A stretch of DNA of 47,500 bases. Source: Glandiceps talaboti (taxonomy: Eukaryota > Hemichordata > Enteropneusta > Spengelidae). This document shows positions 1-14,343 of this stretch, one piece after another. Under the pieces are notes generated by a model. It saw nothing but the letters and a program-made list of their open reading frames with translations. It was not told the DNA's origin and made no database searches. Location of the stretch: contig NC_135557.1 of NCBI RefSeq assembly GCF_964340395.1, positions 19,448,725-19,496,224 on the forward strand. The letters run 5' to 3'. Numbering within the stretch: the stretch's first letter is position 1; each line of letters starts with the position of its first letter. Position numbers and translations under genes: made by a program.

Positions 1-126
1 ACATACATACCTACATACATACATACATACATACATACATACATACATACATACATACATACATACACACATACATACATACATACATACATACATACAT
101 ACATACATACATACATACATACATAC
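1..126. repeat. (ACAT)n microsatellite at window edge
   Basis: Near-pure tetranucleotide array with a few substitutions (ACCT, ACAC). It probably continues left of the window. Confidence 0.97.
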
Positions 127-601
127 CCTATCACACAAAGTACACTTGCCCCTAATATGAACCCGATTCCTTAGACCGTGAGATGCGTTGACTGGTACTA
201 AGCCCTTGGGATTCTTTGCTATAAAATTTCCTAACTAGAATTGTACATTTATCACCCGAGAGTGCTTATATATGTGTTTGCGAATTACAAATTATGTTCG
301 TCTGGATGAGTCTGTTTTTAACTTGTTTTCAGTCCAAAACTGCCCATTCCTCAGGGTTTCGCATTCCCCCAACTTACATAGCTATCTGAGTAACAAAAGG
401 TAAAAAAATAATAGCCCCAGTGTTGGTTTTTTGCTCAGCAAAAACTTATCATGTTACATCGATTTCAATCATGCTTTCTTCTTCTAGATTCAAATAATTA
501 TTTAAAAAGTACGGAAACTGAGTTTGTCGTACGATGAGAAAGTTGTTGACGATATCGGCCATTCATCACATTCAAATGATAAAGTTTCATTGACACCTTT
601 A

Positions 602-982
602 TAGGCCTAACAAGAAAAATTGTGTACTCCCGATTACGCTCGATTTTAGAATAGGTGGGGTAGGTAGATTTCTATTTTATTGTTTCTATTTTTTTTTCAT
701 ATGTGAGTGTCTAGTTCACGTAGTTCTGTTTTCCGTTGTTTTCCATATGGTCTCTGAGTTAATGGTTTCTTCTCATCACTGAGATGTACAGCCATTACAG
801 ATTGGAAGAACAGTTTTATTTGTCTTTTTAAGTAGATGTCAGTTTTCGCATCCACTAATTCTTGCGATACTCACAATTTTCGCGATTTTATTACTTTTTC
901 TCGAATACGTTAAAAAAAGTTTTGGGTCGGCAGTGAAAAACTAGGTGGGGTCGGTTAACCGGAACCAAATATTTTTTAGGCC
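602..982 (+). mobile_element. Inverted-repeat DNA element, divergent copy E
   Basis: Left end AGGCCTAACAAG..TGTGTACTCCCGATTACG; right end GGTCGGTTAACCGGAACC..TTTTTTAGGCCT. The outer AGGCCTAA is repeated inverted. The interior shares GGTAGGTAG with the other copies, but the rest is diverged, so membership in the family is likely rather than certain. Confidence 0.55.
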
Positions 983-1114
983 TTAGCACCTGTTGTATTT
1001 CACTTAATGAAGCACAGGTAGCCATTAATTTCTATTAGCAGAACTAAACCCATAATATACTTTCAAAAAAATCGATGACGTAATTGATTATACGTATGTC
1101 AAACTGTTGAGGAC

Positions 1115-1180
1115 ACTCAGTGTTGCATTAGCAAGTCTGGTTACAACGCAAGGATTCGATATCAGTTCCATCAAGGGCAT
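1115..1180 (+). repeat. tRNA-like SINE remnant (possible)
   Basis: TTAGCAAGTCTGGTTACAACG followed by GGATTCGAT resembles pol III A-box and B-box spacing of a tRNA-derived SINE head. No clean cloverleaf or tail is visible, so this is weak. Confidence 0.3.
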
Positions 1181-1919
1181 GCATGCATGTATACCTCGCC
1201 CACTGACCAGTAGACTTGAGAACGGCTATCGCTACCCTATTCCGCTATCCTAACTGACATTTTGAATTTTACTACGTAATATATACCCGGCCGTACAGTT
1301 TAGCATGTATATGCACATGCATGCATACCTACATTGATGGGTGTATGAAAAGATTTTGACTCGAGTCACAGCGTATAAAGTGTGCCTATGCTACTGCATT
1401 TAATGGTGTCGAGGCATCAATGAAACTCGGTAATTTGGCTTCGAATGTAGTGAAATGACCGATATAACGTGATAACAAACCATACATATCGTAATAGATA
1501 CGTGTCCGGATATTCTTTGTCTTGTTTTGAAAGCCTAAATTGAAAACAAAACATGTTGGTACGGAAATTAGGTGTATAGAGAGAAGATAGTATAGGGGGG
1601 ACCGTACAGCGACGTGTCCTGACAGATCAGTCTGTTATTTGTTAGGATCGCGAACTTGGACTTGGGTTGTATGAAAGAACTCTCGAAATCTTTCCGATTT
1701 GTCACGTATCAAGGTGAACTAGAAAGGCGAAGTGCGCAGTGATCTGGAAAATTCTACAGAGAAATGGGTCCTTGCAAAATGTCATTTACAGTCGTATAAA
1801 CGAGCTTGATTTTTTCTACAAACTCATTTTCTGTCTCGCCTAAGACATGTCATTCGTGGCTTTCGGATCGTGCGTATAATTGAATAAACATATACAACTT
1901 TATCTTTTTTTTTCTGAGT

Positions 1920-2399
1920 TTCTTTATATAATAGGAGAAAATAATTGTGTATTTCCGACAACATGGCCTCTGAAAATAGGGTAGGTAGGTCGGGATATTG
2001 AAGTTATTTTATTTTATTTTATCTTTATTGTTTTTTATTTTTGACAAATATTGCTTCGATCGCAAAAACAAACGAAATGTCAGTCAGAACATCCCTTATG
2101 TGGTAGTTTGATGAAATATGTACAGACATCACTGGGGAAAGAAATTAGACGTGCATGAAGGTCAGAAGACAAAAAGAATTGCTTCTCATATTTTTAAGTA
2201 GGTGTATTTATTCCGTATTCGGAGGCCATCGGCCCAAAGATACAATAGACAAGTATTACAATAAAACAGTACTATAAAGACAATGAAACTGTTACATATA
2301 TTTTTGTTTGAAATGTTTCAAAATAAAAATGTTTAGAGTCGGTGGCTTAACTAGACTCGGTCGGGATATTTGAACGACACAATGTTTTTTATTTGGTCT
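1920..2399 (+). mobile_element. Inverted-repeat DNA element (MITE-like), copy A
   Basis: Left end TGTGTATTTCCGACAACATG then GCCTC..GTAGGTAGGTCGGG; right end ACTCGGTCGGGATATTTGAACG then the shared flank TTTTTTATTTGG. The interior has GCTTCGATCGCAAAAACAAACG, similar to copies B and C. It is longer than the others, with roughly 130 extra interior bases after 2150, perhaps a nested insertion. No coding potential; a non-autonomous element. Confidence 0.7.
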
Positions 2400-3371
2400 T
2401 AGTCGTGGCCAATGTGGCATGTAGCCTAGCCAAAGTAAACTTTGTTGAATTGATGTACATGCCATGTAGCTATATACTTAGCTTACAAATTTGCTGACGA
2501 GGTAAAAAAAACAGTACTATGTGGCTAACATAAATGAATCAAATCGTATCACTGTTTTGTATCCTCCATACGTGCAGAACACTTCCCGCCAAAATTATCT
2601 TATTTTATCGTAACCCTGCTCAAATTTTATGAAGACTGTGTGCTAGCATGTTCCCTTTAAAGGGCTGAATAGAAAGATAAATAATTATAATATACATAAA
2701 TAAATCAACAAATATAAAGTTGTTGTCACGTGAGTTGTAAAAATATCACGTGATTCAATGTTTGGTTGTTAGTTATTTCAGTCTCATTTGCAGTCTATTC
2801 TCTTTCAAATGGTGGAATTTCGTTAATTGATATATGTGTAGTACATCGTAATTGAGGTCTGTTGATGTATGATGGCAACTCATGCTCAATAAGCATGACT
2901 AAATGTTTGTTTATTTTCAAGTTATTACGTTATTTACATGATCGATATTGTCACATCCGTCAGGGGAAGTTTTAATTGGCGTTAGCGAAAAGTTTATTCA
3001 TGTGTACTTAAAATTTGGGTGACAATTTGTTTTTTGGACATTTGGGTTGCATATATAATCTCATCAGTTGTCTGGAAGGGATGTAGCATCAGAAAAATCC
3101 TCACCCGTTTACATAACCATTTTATTCGTTTCGTGCTCTCCGTCTCGACGTCGACACTTCAAGCGTCACTGTCATGAAGATCCACGGTCAAGGACTGCTA
3201 AATATATATCAAACTATTAATATCGGAGTATTTGAAAATAGCGTCACGCCTGACAAGGTGTGTTTTATTTGAATCAATGCGATTTAGTATGCCTCCGGTG
3301 TGAGTTATCTATCTTAAGTGGAAAAGAATACAATATTTGAAAGCCAAGCCACATCAAAATTTTCGCTCTCT
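2400..3371. other. No gene seen
   Basis: AT-rich unique sequence; holds an E2F-like CTTCCCGCCAAAA (2582-2594) and two CACGTG E-boxes (GTCACGTGAG near 2727, ATCACGTGAT near 2746). Confidence 0.5.
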
Positions 3372-3615
3372 TCAAATGCTTTGAAATCACCGCAGTTGGT
3401 GTTACAACTCCGTCTTCGCGATTTACTGAAACCCGTAAACGCCACCGTAACTAACTGGTCTCAGTGGATTACCCCTCTGTCGGCAAGTCAAATGCTTTGA
3501 AATCGTCATAGCCACACTGTCGCGACACTACCATGATGAATGTATTGAAACTTGTAGTAAACTCCACCGTTACTAACTGAACTGTTGGTTCTACCTCTAT
3601 GTCGGCAGGTCATCA
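3372..3615 (+). repeat. Two-unit degenerate tandem duplication (period about 116 bp)
   Basis: TCAAATGCTTTGAAATC starts units at 3372 and 3488. Both contain GTAAACKCCACCGTWACTAACT and end in ..CTCTRTGTCGGCARGTCA. A short open frame spans the first unit, but the second is not in a compatible frame, so I read this as non-coding. Confidence 0.75.
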
Positions 3616-4013
3616 CGATTTACGATGTGTTGATAATCGTTAGAGGTATTACTTCGAGTAATTGTAGAATTTAACAAATCATTCACATTCAGATTTAGTA
3701 GCTACAAAGGAACATGTTAGAACGGTAGTAATTAAAGCACAATATAGACTTCGAACAGGATTTGGTATGAGTAACGAAAAACAAACACACGCGCTCCATA
3801 AAAACAACAACGGCACAGGATAGCGTAATGGCCGGGAATATTTATCGTATTGACGAGGTGACGTTTTATCGAATTTTCAACTTCGCTTTCAGTTGACTGA
3901 CATTTACTGTGAAGAAATCTCGAAGTCTAACAAAATCGGTAATTTAGCAAATATAGTTAGATATTGGTTTATTGAAAGTATTATATTGATGTAATTAGTA
4001 GAGCATATTAAAG

Positions 4014-6467
<2,454 letters not shown>

Positions 6468-6507
6468 CCACAGACAAGTAAGAATTGTCTGTGGACTTGT
6501 CTGTGGT
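6468..6507. repeat. Inverted repeat with CCACAGACAAGT arms
   Basis: ACCACAGACAAGT (6468-6480) is repeated inverted as ACTTGTCTGTGGT (6495-6507) with a 14-base spacer. A similar CCACAGACAAGG..ATCTGTGG pair lies at about 6066-6105, so the motif is reused locally. Confidence 0.7.
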
Positions 6508-6669
6508 TAGACTTACTCAAGGGCTAGGACTCTTTTTTTTCATTCTCTACTTTGAATAAAGTATTTCTTTTTACAACATAAGTGTGTACTTTATGGGTGA
6601 AATAATGACCTGATTGAGTGATTACGATGTAGTCGGGTGAACGCACAGACCTTTTCAGGACTCTAGTAA

Positions 6670-6950
6670 ATATAAAGTTTGTGTGTGTGTTTCCGATAAC
6701 ATTGCCTCAGAAAATGGGATAGGTAGGTCGGGGATTTTTATTTCATTTTATTTTATTTTTATCTTTTTACTTGTTTTTAGTTTTGAAAAATATTGCTTCG
6801 ACCCGAAACAAACAAAATGTCGGTCAGTATAGCCTCTTTGTGATAGTTTTATGAAATATGTACAGTTACAGTAACAAATGTTTTAGGTTGAAGGCTTAAA
6901 TTATGGTCGGTTGCGTTATCGGAAAAACACACATTTTTTTTATTTGGCCC
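6670..6950 (+). mobile_element. Inverted-repeat DNA element (MITE-like), copy B
   Basis: The cleanest copy: TGTGTTTCCGATAACATTG at the left and GTTATCGGAAAAACACA at the right form terminal inverted repeats. The interior includes GTAGGTCGGGG and GCTTCGACCCGAAACAAAC. About 250-280 bp, no coding potential. Confidence 0.8.
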
Positions 6951-7041
6951 AACTGGGATTTATTATGTTTATAAAAAGTTGTGGACTTTTTCCTTTACCA
7001 AACTAAAACTGATAAACATTACATCAAGTGATGGTTACAGT

Positions 7042-7368
<327 letters not shown>

Positions 7369-7450
7369 TTTATTTGCAATAGAGACCACAGGCAAAGAGA
7401 GCTTATACAGTTCAGAAAAAAATAATGGAAGCACTGTATGAAACTTAGGT
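7369..7450 (-). mobile_element. Possible LINE-like 3' UTR end
   Basis: Read on the minus strand, TTGCCTGTGGTCTCTATTGC runs into AATAAACTATCTATC and then the (CTAT)n array. This is the layout of a CR1-like element end with a simple-repeat tail. No reverse transcriptase sequence is retained, so this is inference. Confidence 0.35.
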
Positions 7451-8365
7451 TCTCATTTGAAAGAACAATAAATGAAACATGCCAGCTTATTGAACTTTGT
7501 GACATTTTGTGAGTTTATCAGTGATATAAATTTATCAAATGAAGGGTTTTCGTAAAACTATCCTGGGAGGAATTTCCATCTCATTTCTAATCATAAGACA
7601 GAATGCTAGGAAATGATACTCGTTTTTTATAATGGGAAATTGTCTAAGCTGCAGAAGTAACAATAACGTAAGTGTTCTGGTTACAGTATGTCTCAGTAAG
7701 TAAAATCTTATTTATGCCATGTCACACCGGTTACTAGGTAAGTACCACACAAAAAATATTCCCCCCCCCCCAAAAAAAAAAGAAGAAAATTCATAAACTA
7801 AGCTTCAAGTTGTCCCCCCTTAACATCAACAGGGTACATCGTTTTATTAATTTACAATGTTGAAAAAAAAATTAACTGATAGAGTGTTTGACCATGACAT
7901 TAGCGTACCCATGGTGGTTCACGTATGACTTCCGTCACGGTAAAGGTTGGGTTTTGACAGCATGACAATTGATCAGTTCTATTCAATGTACATCATAAAA
8001 GTCGCCGCCGGTAAACCATTTAATCATCACATTCTAAGTCCATTCATGTTAGATTACATGTGGAGTTTAGTTAATCGTCGAATGGGGAGATAAACCTATT
8101 CATAAAGACATACTCTAGAAGTCATCGCCTATGGCCAAGTACTTGTACCCCAACGGCGTTGTCAAAAAGTCACAACGAAGGACAACGTTGAAACCACAAC
8201 TTGTCCCCAGTCCAGTACAGTAGTTCAAACTCAGATCACTGTCTACATTGCTGACATGTGTCTACGATAACTCTATGATATAGACTAGAGATATCGTGAC
8301 ATGGAACAGCGACGTAGACAGACTTATAGTAGAAAGGATCAATAAAGATGGAACTACACGTAAGA

Positions 8366-8457
<92 letters not shown>

Positions 8458-10186
8458 CTCGGTGAGTATCAATTTGCTAAGACAGTGCATATATATAAAT
8501 GTATATACTGGTAAAGGTATGTGGACGCACCTGAACTGAACAATGGATCTACCATCGACTTGAATATAATAATAGTTTGTTACTTGATAAACCCTCTAAC
8601 AATTTTTGTATAAATTTTCTCCTGTATTCTAACTTCCCTAACCCAAATTTCTTTTGATTTACATTGTGACTTACTATAATGCTATGGTAATTAACACTTA
8701 ATTATTCAAACCAATTTATTACCGATCCATAGAATTCTACCCATAATGAAGATAATAATATTCATAACTAGTTTCCGAGGCCCAAATTATTCATATTCAC
8801 GCTGATTATATTATTAAATTAGTTTATTTCAGTAAATCAACCCGCTGGACAAAACAGATATACAAATAAAAACTGGTACAAATTGTTGTATTACTTGGAT
8901 AACCCATGAGTTCATACAGTTATTCAAGATAGTGGCGGGATAAGCAGAGATATAATGAAATGAGAAATACTGAAAGAAATAGGGAAAACGTAGAGGCAAA
9001 CTCATTAATACCTAATAAATTCGCTGTTTCAGTTCATGTTTATCTCCTGTATGATTTAGAGTTGGTCCCGGTGGAAATTTGACCACTTAGTTGAAATAAG
9101 ACTATACGATACAAATCGTTTCATTTTAGTGTTCACTCTTGCTGTGTTTGATACAACCACACAGAAACCAATAAGAAACTGGACATGGTACACTTTAAGA
9201 TAGCAAGATTTTTGTTGCATTTTGTCTAAGTGAAATGAACGAACATGGCACAATACAGACATCAAATGGTGATATAAAACATGACGCCCGAATGTCTGAA
9301 TCTTGTTGTAAGTTTTTTTTCATTTAGATAAAAAGTAGCAAGACATTGCAATCTTTGTATCTTAAAGTGTAGAATGCACAGTTTCCTATTGGTTTCTACA
9401 AGGTTGTATCTATCAAACAGAGACTGTGAATGGAAGCAGGAAATAGGTTGTACACTGCGTCGTGTCGTTTAGCCCTAATCAGCGCGGTGTCAAGTGGTAC
9501 TAGCAGAGAACAGTTTTCGTATCCTGCAGACAAATTTGAAATAATTTGAAAAATAACAGGCTTGAAGTTCAAATTTTAACAAAAATTTCGCTTCTATTGT
9601 GTTGCCGGAGAAATTTACAATATACAAAAATGTGGTTTGACACAAACCCTAAAGTGAGATGTTTACAGTTATTGTTCATCTTGTAACGTTCAATGACGTC
9701 ACGATACGTAACAACAACTATGTGTAGAAGGAACAAGTGAATATTCAGTGAAAGCCGAATGATTGTTATTTTGGTGACAAATTTACATGTTTTGACCAAA
9801 AAACAAAACGGTACTCTTTTCGGAACATTGTCCCACGGGAATCCCATTTTTAGTCACTACTTCTGAGACTAGCTTATGTTGACAGAGCGAGGATGGTTGT
9901 ATTTGGAAAGGGTTGTGCACCGTAACGACAATTGACATATACATACCCTGTCAATCAATGCATGATGTGGGGGTTTATTCACTACGTCATCATGAAGGTC
10001 ATTTTTTCATTCTTGACAAGTCCATTATTTTTTTTCTCATGACAGCACCGTCGATTGGGACTAGTAAGTCCGCGAACCAAAAAAAAGTAAAATTAGCGAA
10101 AATTACAAAATCTATTGAACGAGCTTAAATTTTAGCATGGTTAGATTATTGTAAAATTTTAGTGAAAATCTAACGAGTTCGATATG
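7451..10186. other. No gene seen apart from the (TA)n array
   Basis: AT-rich. A C/A homopolymer junction at about 7760-7782 resembles the one inside element copy C. One TGACGTCA at 9694-9701. Confidence 0.5.
8369..8456. repeat. (TA)n microsatellite
   Basis: About 88 bp of pure TA. Confidence 0.97.
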
Positions 10187-10380
10187 AATGACAAGAACTT
10201 GCTCCCAATGAGGTTGAATTTAAAACATTTTATTTCTACATGTCTGTCCTGTACAAAGGACCTTCGTCAAGAATACTGCTGGCCGAACTGAACACAAGAG
10301 TACACTTTTGCAGGGCCGAAACATAGAATTAAAATGTTTAAATTCGGACTCATTGGGAGGAGGTGGAGGTTCTTGTCATT
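10187..10380. repeat. Foldback (inverted-repeat) element with about 50-bp arms
   Basis: The left arm AATGACAAGAAC..CTCCCAATGAG..GAATTTAAAACATTTTA is matched inverted at the right end (10328-10380). Reading outward from the centre, each arm carries a version of GACGAAGG..CCGAAACATAGAAT..AAAATGTTTAAATTC, a pattern seen near 3' ends of some retroelements. Small spacer, no coding. Confidence 0.8.
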
Positions 10381-12184
10381 TTATATAGAACTTGTATCTA
10401 TCTCCTCGAGTTCTAGTCTCCCCACGAAGTGTGCATGCTCTGTAGTTGTGGACAGATCTTCGTTTATTCAACAAACTCGAATATCTAAATGTAAATTAAA
10501 AATGGAATGGTAAGGGTTCTACAATCTAACATACCCCGTCTTTCGCTTTATTAAGTATAACTCCTACGGTGTCATTGAGCTCACACCAACAAATTTGGTG
10601 GTCTGACTATTGAGGTATATAGAACCATGGAAGTATATAGTGGGTTATACTTCCACGATATAACACAGTACTGGTGTTAGAGGGACCGTGGGTAGAAGAC
10701 CTTATTTACATATCTATACCCCCATTGTCAAGTTGTAATGAATGAATGAATGAATCGAGTGATATGAATACAGGTTCAGATTGAATGTGAACTTGAACTT
10801 GAAAGTGTGCGTACATGTAATTGTAAGTTTCCTTCTCACAGATGACAATATTTCGACTGCCTATTACCCCCACGAAGGCTCATGAACGAATAATTTTTTG
10901 ACCGCGACAGCAATTTTTTTTTTGTTTCACACCGGCCGATATGACAAAAGCTAACTGTACGTAAAGCGGTCGTAACATGCCATAACGGAGACACGTTGCA
11001 CTCAACAAAAAAAACCCCGGAATGTATTGTATTCTACGAGAAATTTGGTAGGATACGCATCTGTTAGTAAAACGTGAAAGTATTTGCATTACACCTCGGA
11101 TCTCGAGGCAATCTAGAGGAATTCCTCACAGAGATTGTTCAGTTCGCCATTGCATCCATTTGTATACAAATGTTCTGTTTGTTGCGTTAAGGTTTTATAA
11201 TTTTATACAGAATTCTACACAAAGGATTTAAACTAAAATACAACATTTGCATAAATTTGCATTAGGTGTTAATGAACTTCAGCGCTGTTATCACTGAATC
11301 AAAACAAATATGTGAATTGCTACTCCATTGTTAGATTACCAAGTCATGAATTTGTTTTCTCTCTGTCATTCTGTTGCTCTGTCTCGCGTCGCTAAATACT
11401 AGGAATGTACATATGTAAAAAAAAATAAAATAAAAAAAAGCCACAGGAGAAACTACCATTCCGCCTGAACATATTTTTACTTGTTTGTGCACGTCAAAAT
11501 ACCCCTAAATGTCCTTGATAGTCCCCTAGGTTATTTAAACTACAATGAAATGGGGAGACCCCAAGGCTTGTTCAGGTCCACCAACTGCGCATGCGCAGGA
11601 TAATTAACAAATCCGGTCAAACGTAGTATGTTAGTTGTGGTCGGAATGTGTGAAAATTGAAAAAGGTTGGTGAGACAAAACATGTTAATTTATATTCAGT
11701 CGAAAAATACCTATATCTGGTATTATTTTCGTTTTTCTATCGTCTATGGCCAAATATTTGAAAATTAAGTCAAAATGCTACAGTTTCTAGATTAAGATTT
11801 TCAGCATTTAAAAGAGCTGTCGCTACTTTTCGTAAACATTATAATGTAACCACCCCCGTTGTGAATGGTTGTGTCCACAATTTCTTTCATTCGCACATTA
11901 TGAGGGAACAATTTTCACGCTTAGGTGCATTAGCGTTTTACCGTTTTCCCAATTTAGTTTTCGCCGAAAAACATTCCACTTCAACAAGACCAGAGACTTT
12001 GCACGTAGTAGGGTCAAACATCTTATAAGCTAGATTTGTTTGCATCAACACTACAATTATTGTCACCTTAATCATTGTTGGCAAGCGACTGACCAATGTG
12101 ACTCGAACGCTCAACCCATTCATCTGTGTAGAAGTAGTATTTCGGTGCATTTTGGTGAGGAACTCCGTCGACTAACAACAAAAC
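10381..12184. other. Proximal 5' flank of gene A
   Basis: Includes a short (AATG)n run (10737-10754) and the NRF1-like palindrome at 11586. No TATA box can be assigned; the transcription start is not visible. Confidence 0.45.
11586..11597. promoter_or_regulatory. NRF1-like palindrome TGCGCATGCGCA upstream of gene A
   Basis: A perfect 12-bp palindrome matching the NRF1/EWG core GCGCATGCGC, about 590 bp upstream of the exon 1 start codon. It may mark the proximal promoter; that is inference from motif and position. Confidence 0.5.
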
Positions 12185-12293
12185 ATGCCCAAGCTATTTC
12201 TGTTACGAAAGTCCCAGGAAGATCTTGCGGAAGCCGTCAACATGTACCAGGACAGGTCTAATGGCCAGGGCGGTCGACTACAAGAACTTTTGG
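12185..12293 (+). CDS. ovo: Gene A exon 1: SNAG-like repressor N-terminus
   Basis: The exon encodes 36 residues beginning MPKLFLLRKSQEDLAEAVNM. The first nine match the SNAG pattern MPRxFLVRK seen at the start of OVO, Snail and Gfi proteins, but with Lys for Arg at position 3 and Leu for Ser/Val at 4 and 7. The start is fixed by an in-frame TAA at 12173-12175, three codons upstream, and by an A at -3 of the ATG. The exon ends G|GTAAGA at 12293/12294, a strong donor, leaving one base of a split codon. That base joins AC at 26607 to make GAC (Asp37). The reading frame is too short to stand out on length alone; splice phase and the SNAG match support it. Upstream non-coding exons may exist but are not visible. 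Confidence 0.86.
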
Positions 12294-14329
12294 GTAAGAT
12301 TTCATTAAATAAATTGTTACATGTGTATACCTTTCTTACCTGTTTGGTACTATTTCGTAAATAATTTCCTTTAACGTGGTAATGGTATACCTATGGAGTC
12401 ATCGGCCACATACTTCCCTAGTTTACCCGAGATTTTACCAAGATACGTACGTGACTAAATTAATTACCCCCAAAATGCTATATACAGTATTGTAACAGTA
12501 ACTCTTCCTGAAAAAGTGACAGACCGCTTGTTACATTTTACATCAGGAGTCCTTTAGTTCGATTTCCAAATCTAAATGTGTACAATATTTTCAGCCATCA
12601 CATTTGTTGGTTCATTTGCCTGCATAACTGTTGAACGCAACAGTGCCCGAGTGCACATGTTTACAGTACAACCGTATGAGACACTAACAGGTCCATGACA
12701 CTTGGAATATTAGCTACGAAGAAAATGTATATTGTCACTGCCTTCTGTTCTATTTTATTTTACTTTTTAAAACGTATTCTATTTTAATAAAACAATTTTA
12801 CAAGTTCAAGTTTGTGTTCATCATCCTCCTACATCCTAACACACAAGCGTCTAAAACTGTATCCATTCATTGAGCACGTGACCGTGACAATCGTAGCGGT
12901 AAAGCCTCGAGACGTACTATATTTACATTTGAATTTAAACTTTTCTCACCTTTTTGTCACCCCTGGTTACGGTGCACATCCATCCTGTTTTTTTAAGCCC
13001 CCAAAAAGTACGATATATTTGAAAAGCACATAGCCTCATAAATAAAGGTTGTTCTTTACAGATGGATCAAACTACTTGGTACAAATTGTGGTTTTAATTA
13101 GCATGCAATGATAGCGATAAACATGACAAAAAGTGCATCACTAAACTCCTGGGGTCGACGGTACTACAATGCCCCGAGCAAAGATCTGTCACGTAAGCCA
13201 ATGTCTGTTTCGGAGATAGTTTCAACGCGACATTATTTTACGTGCTTCAAACAACTCTGCAGTTTTGTGTCAATTATGTGCACAAATCGAAATAACTATT
13301 GTACTAGAATGTTTAATATTTCCTGCATTTTTGCTTTCCTTTTCCATTTTTTGTATAAATGTTATTGTCGTGAGTGTCACGTCGATAAAAATTTAAGAGG
13401 CGTAATTGCAGACCTTAAAGGGTTGTTGAATTTAGTAATTCACCATACTTGCGACGCCAATGATTTGTTCATAAACACTACGTGTGGAGATGCATATAAT
13501 TCGTTGGGACGATGAAAAGGAATCGTTGAACAAAGCCACGGCCCGTAAATACGAGTTTATAAACTATAGGCACTTCTCATGGGAGAAACCTCCACACTTT
13601 ATAAGGTTAACCGGCCACTTGTTACATATAAGAAGGCCACTAAGCCATTATTAGTGACACTAATAGCTTTATATTGAGAGGACATGTTACCGCGCACAAT
13701 TATTTGTACGCATATTGACAACTTCGAGATATCGGTCGGGCAGATTCATCGAAGAAACATAAATCATAGTAGTTCGAGCGGCCGGTTTGTCTTTGATTAG
13801 TGCTACAACATGATCGATATATCATTTTTCATGTTCTCTGTTGACGACCGCTTACGCGACAGTTTACTTTCGAATGGGGGCTGATTTGAGTAGTGTACAA
13901 AGATAACTGAACCGTGGCATACCAGTCATGGCGCCTAGGAACGACTTTATAACGACAGGTGTGTCGTCAGGTGCTCGGCCCACGTAGTTTATAAAAGCGC
14001 GCTAAAATTGACACAATCTTAACCAGAGTCTACCTAAAAATTGCATTTCCCGCCAAGTTTGTGGTGAATCTATCCGAAAGGTGATTACTGTATTAAATTT
14101 GTCAGCTAGTGTAACCTTATATCGGTCGCTGACAAGATTGTGCATATTTTCTCGCACCACTGGTGAAGACGTGCAGAAGAAGGGGTATTCTGGCTTAGCC
14201 TGGGGGTGTAGTCTGATGTATTGCCTCAATGTCCTCCTGAAGCACGGTCGAATAGGTCACAATTACATAGACATCAATCCTAAATGAGTAGTAAAACGTC
14301 AAACTACCGGAAAATAAAATACAAAATGA

Positions 14330-14343
14330 GCTTGCTAGCAAGC
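14330..14343. repeat. 14-bp perfect palindrome GCTTGCTAGCAAGC
   Basis: Exact self-complementary sequence in intron 1 of gene A; function unknown. Confidence 0.8.

Noticed and set aside
7756-7785. Sixth copy of the inverted-repeat element, from the C-run/A-run/GAAGAA match with copy C
   Set aside because: The match is confined to low-complexity bases; no terminal repeats or subterminal blocks nearby.
13108-13515. 135-residue plus-strand ORF in gene A intron 1
   Set aside because: No recognisable motif; a single ORF of this length is not surprising in a window this size.
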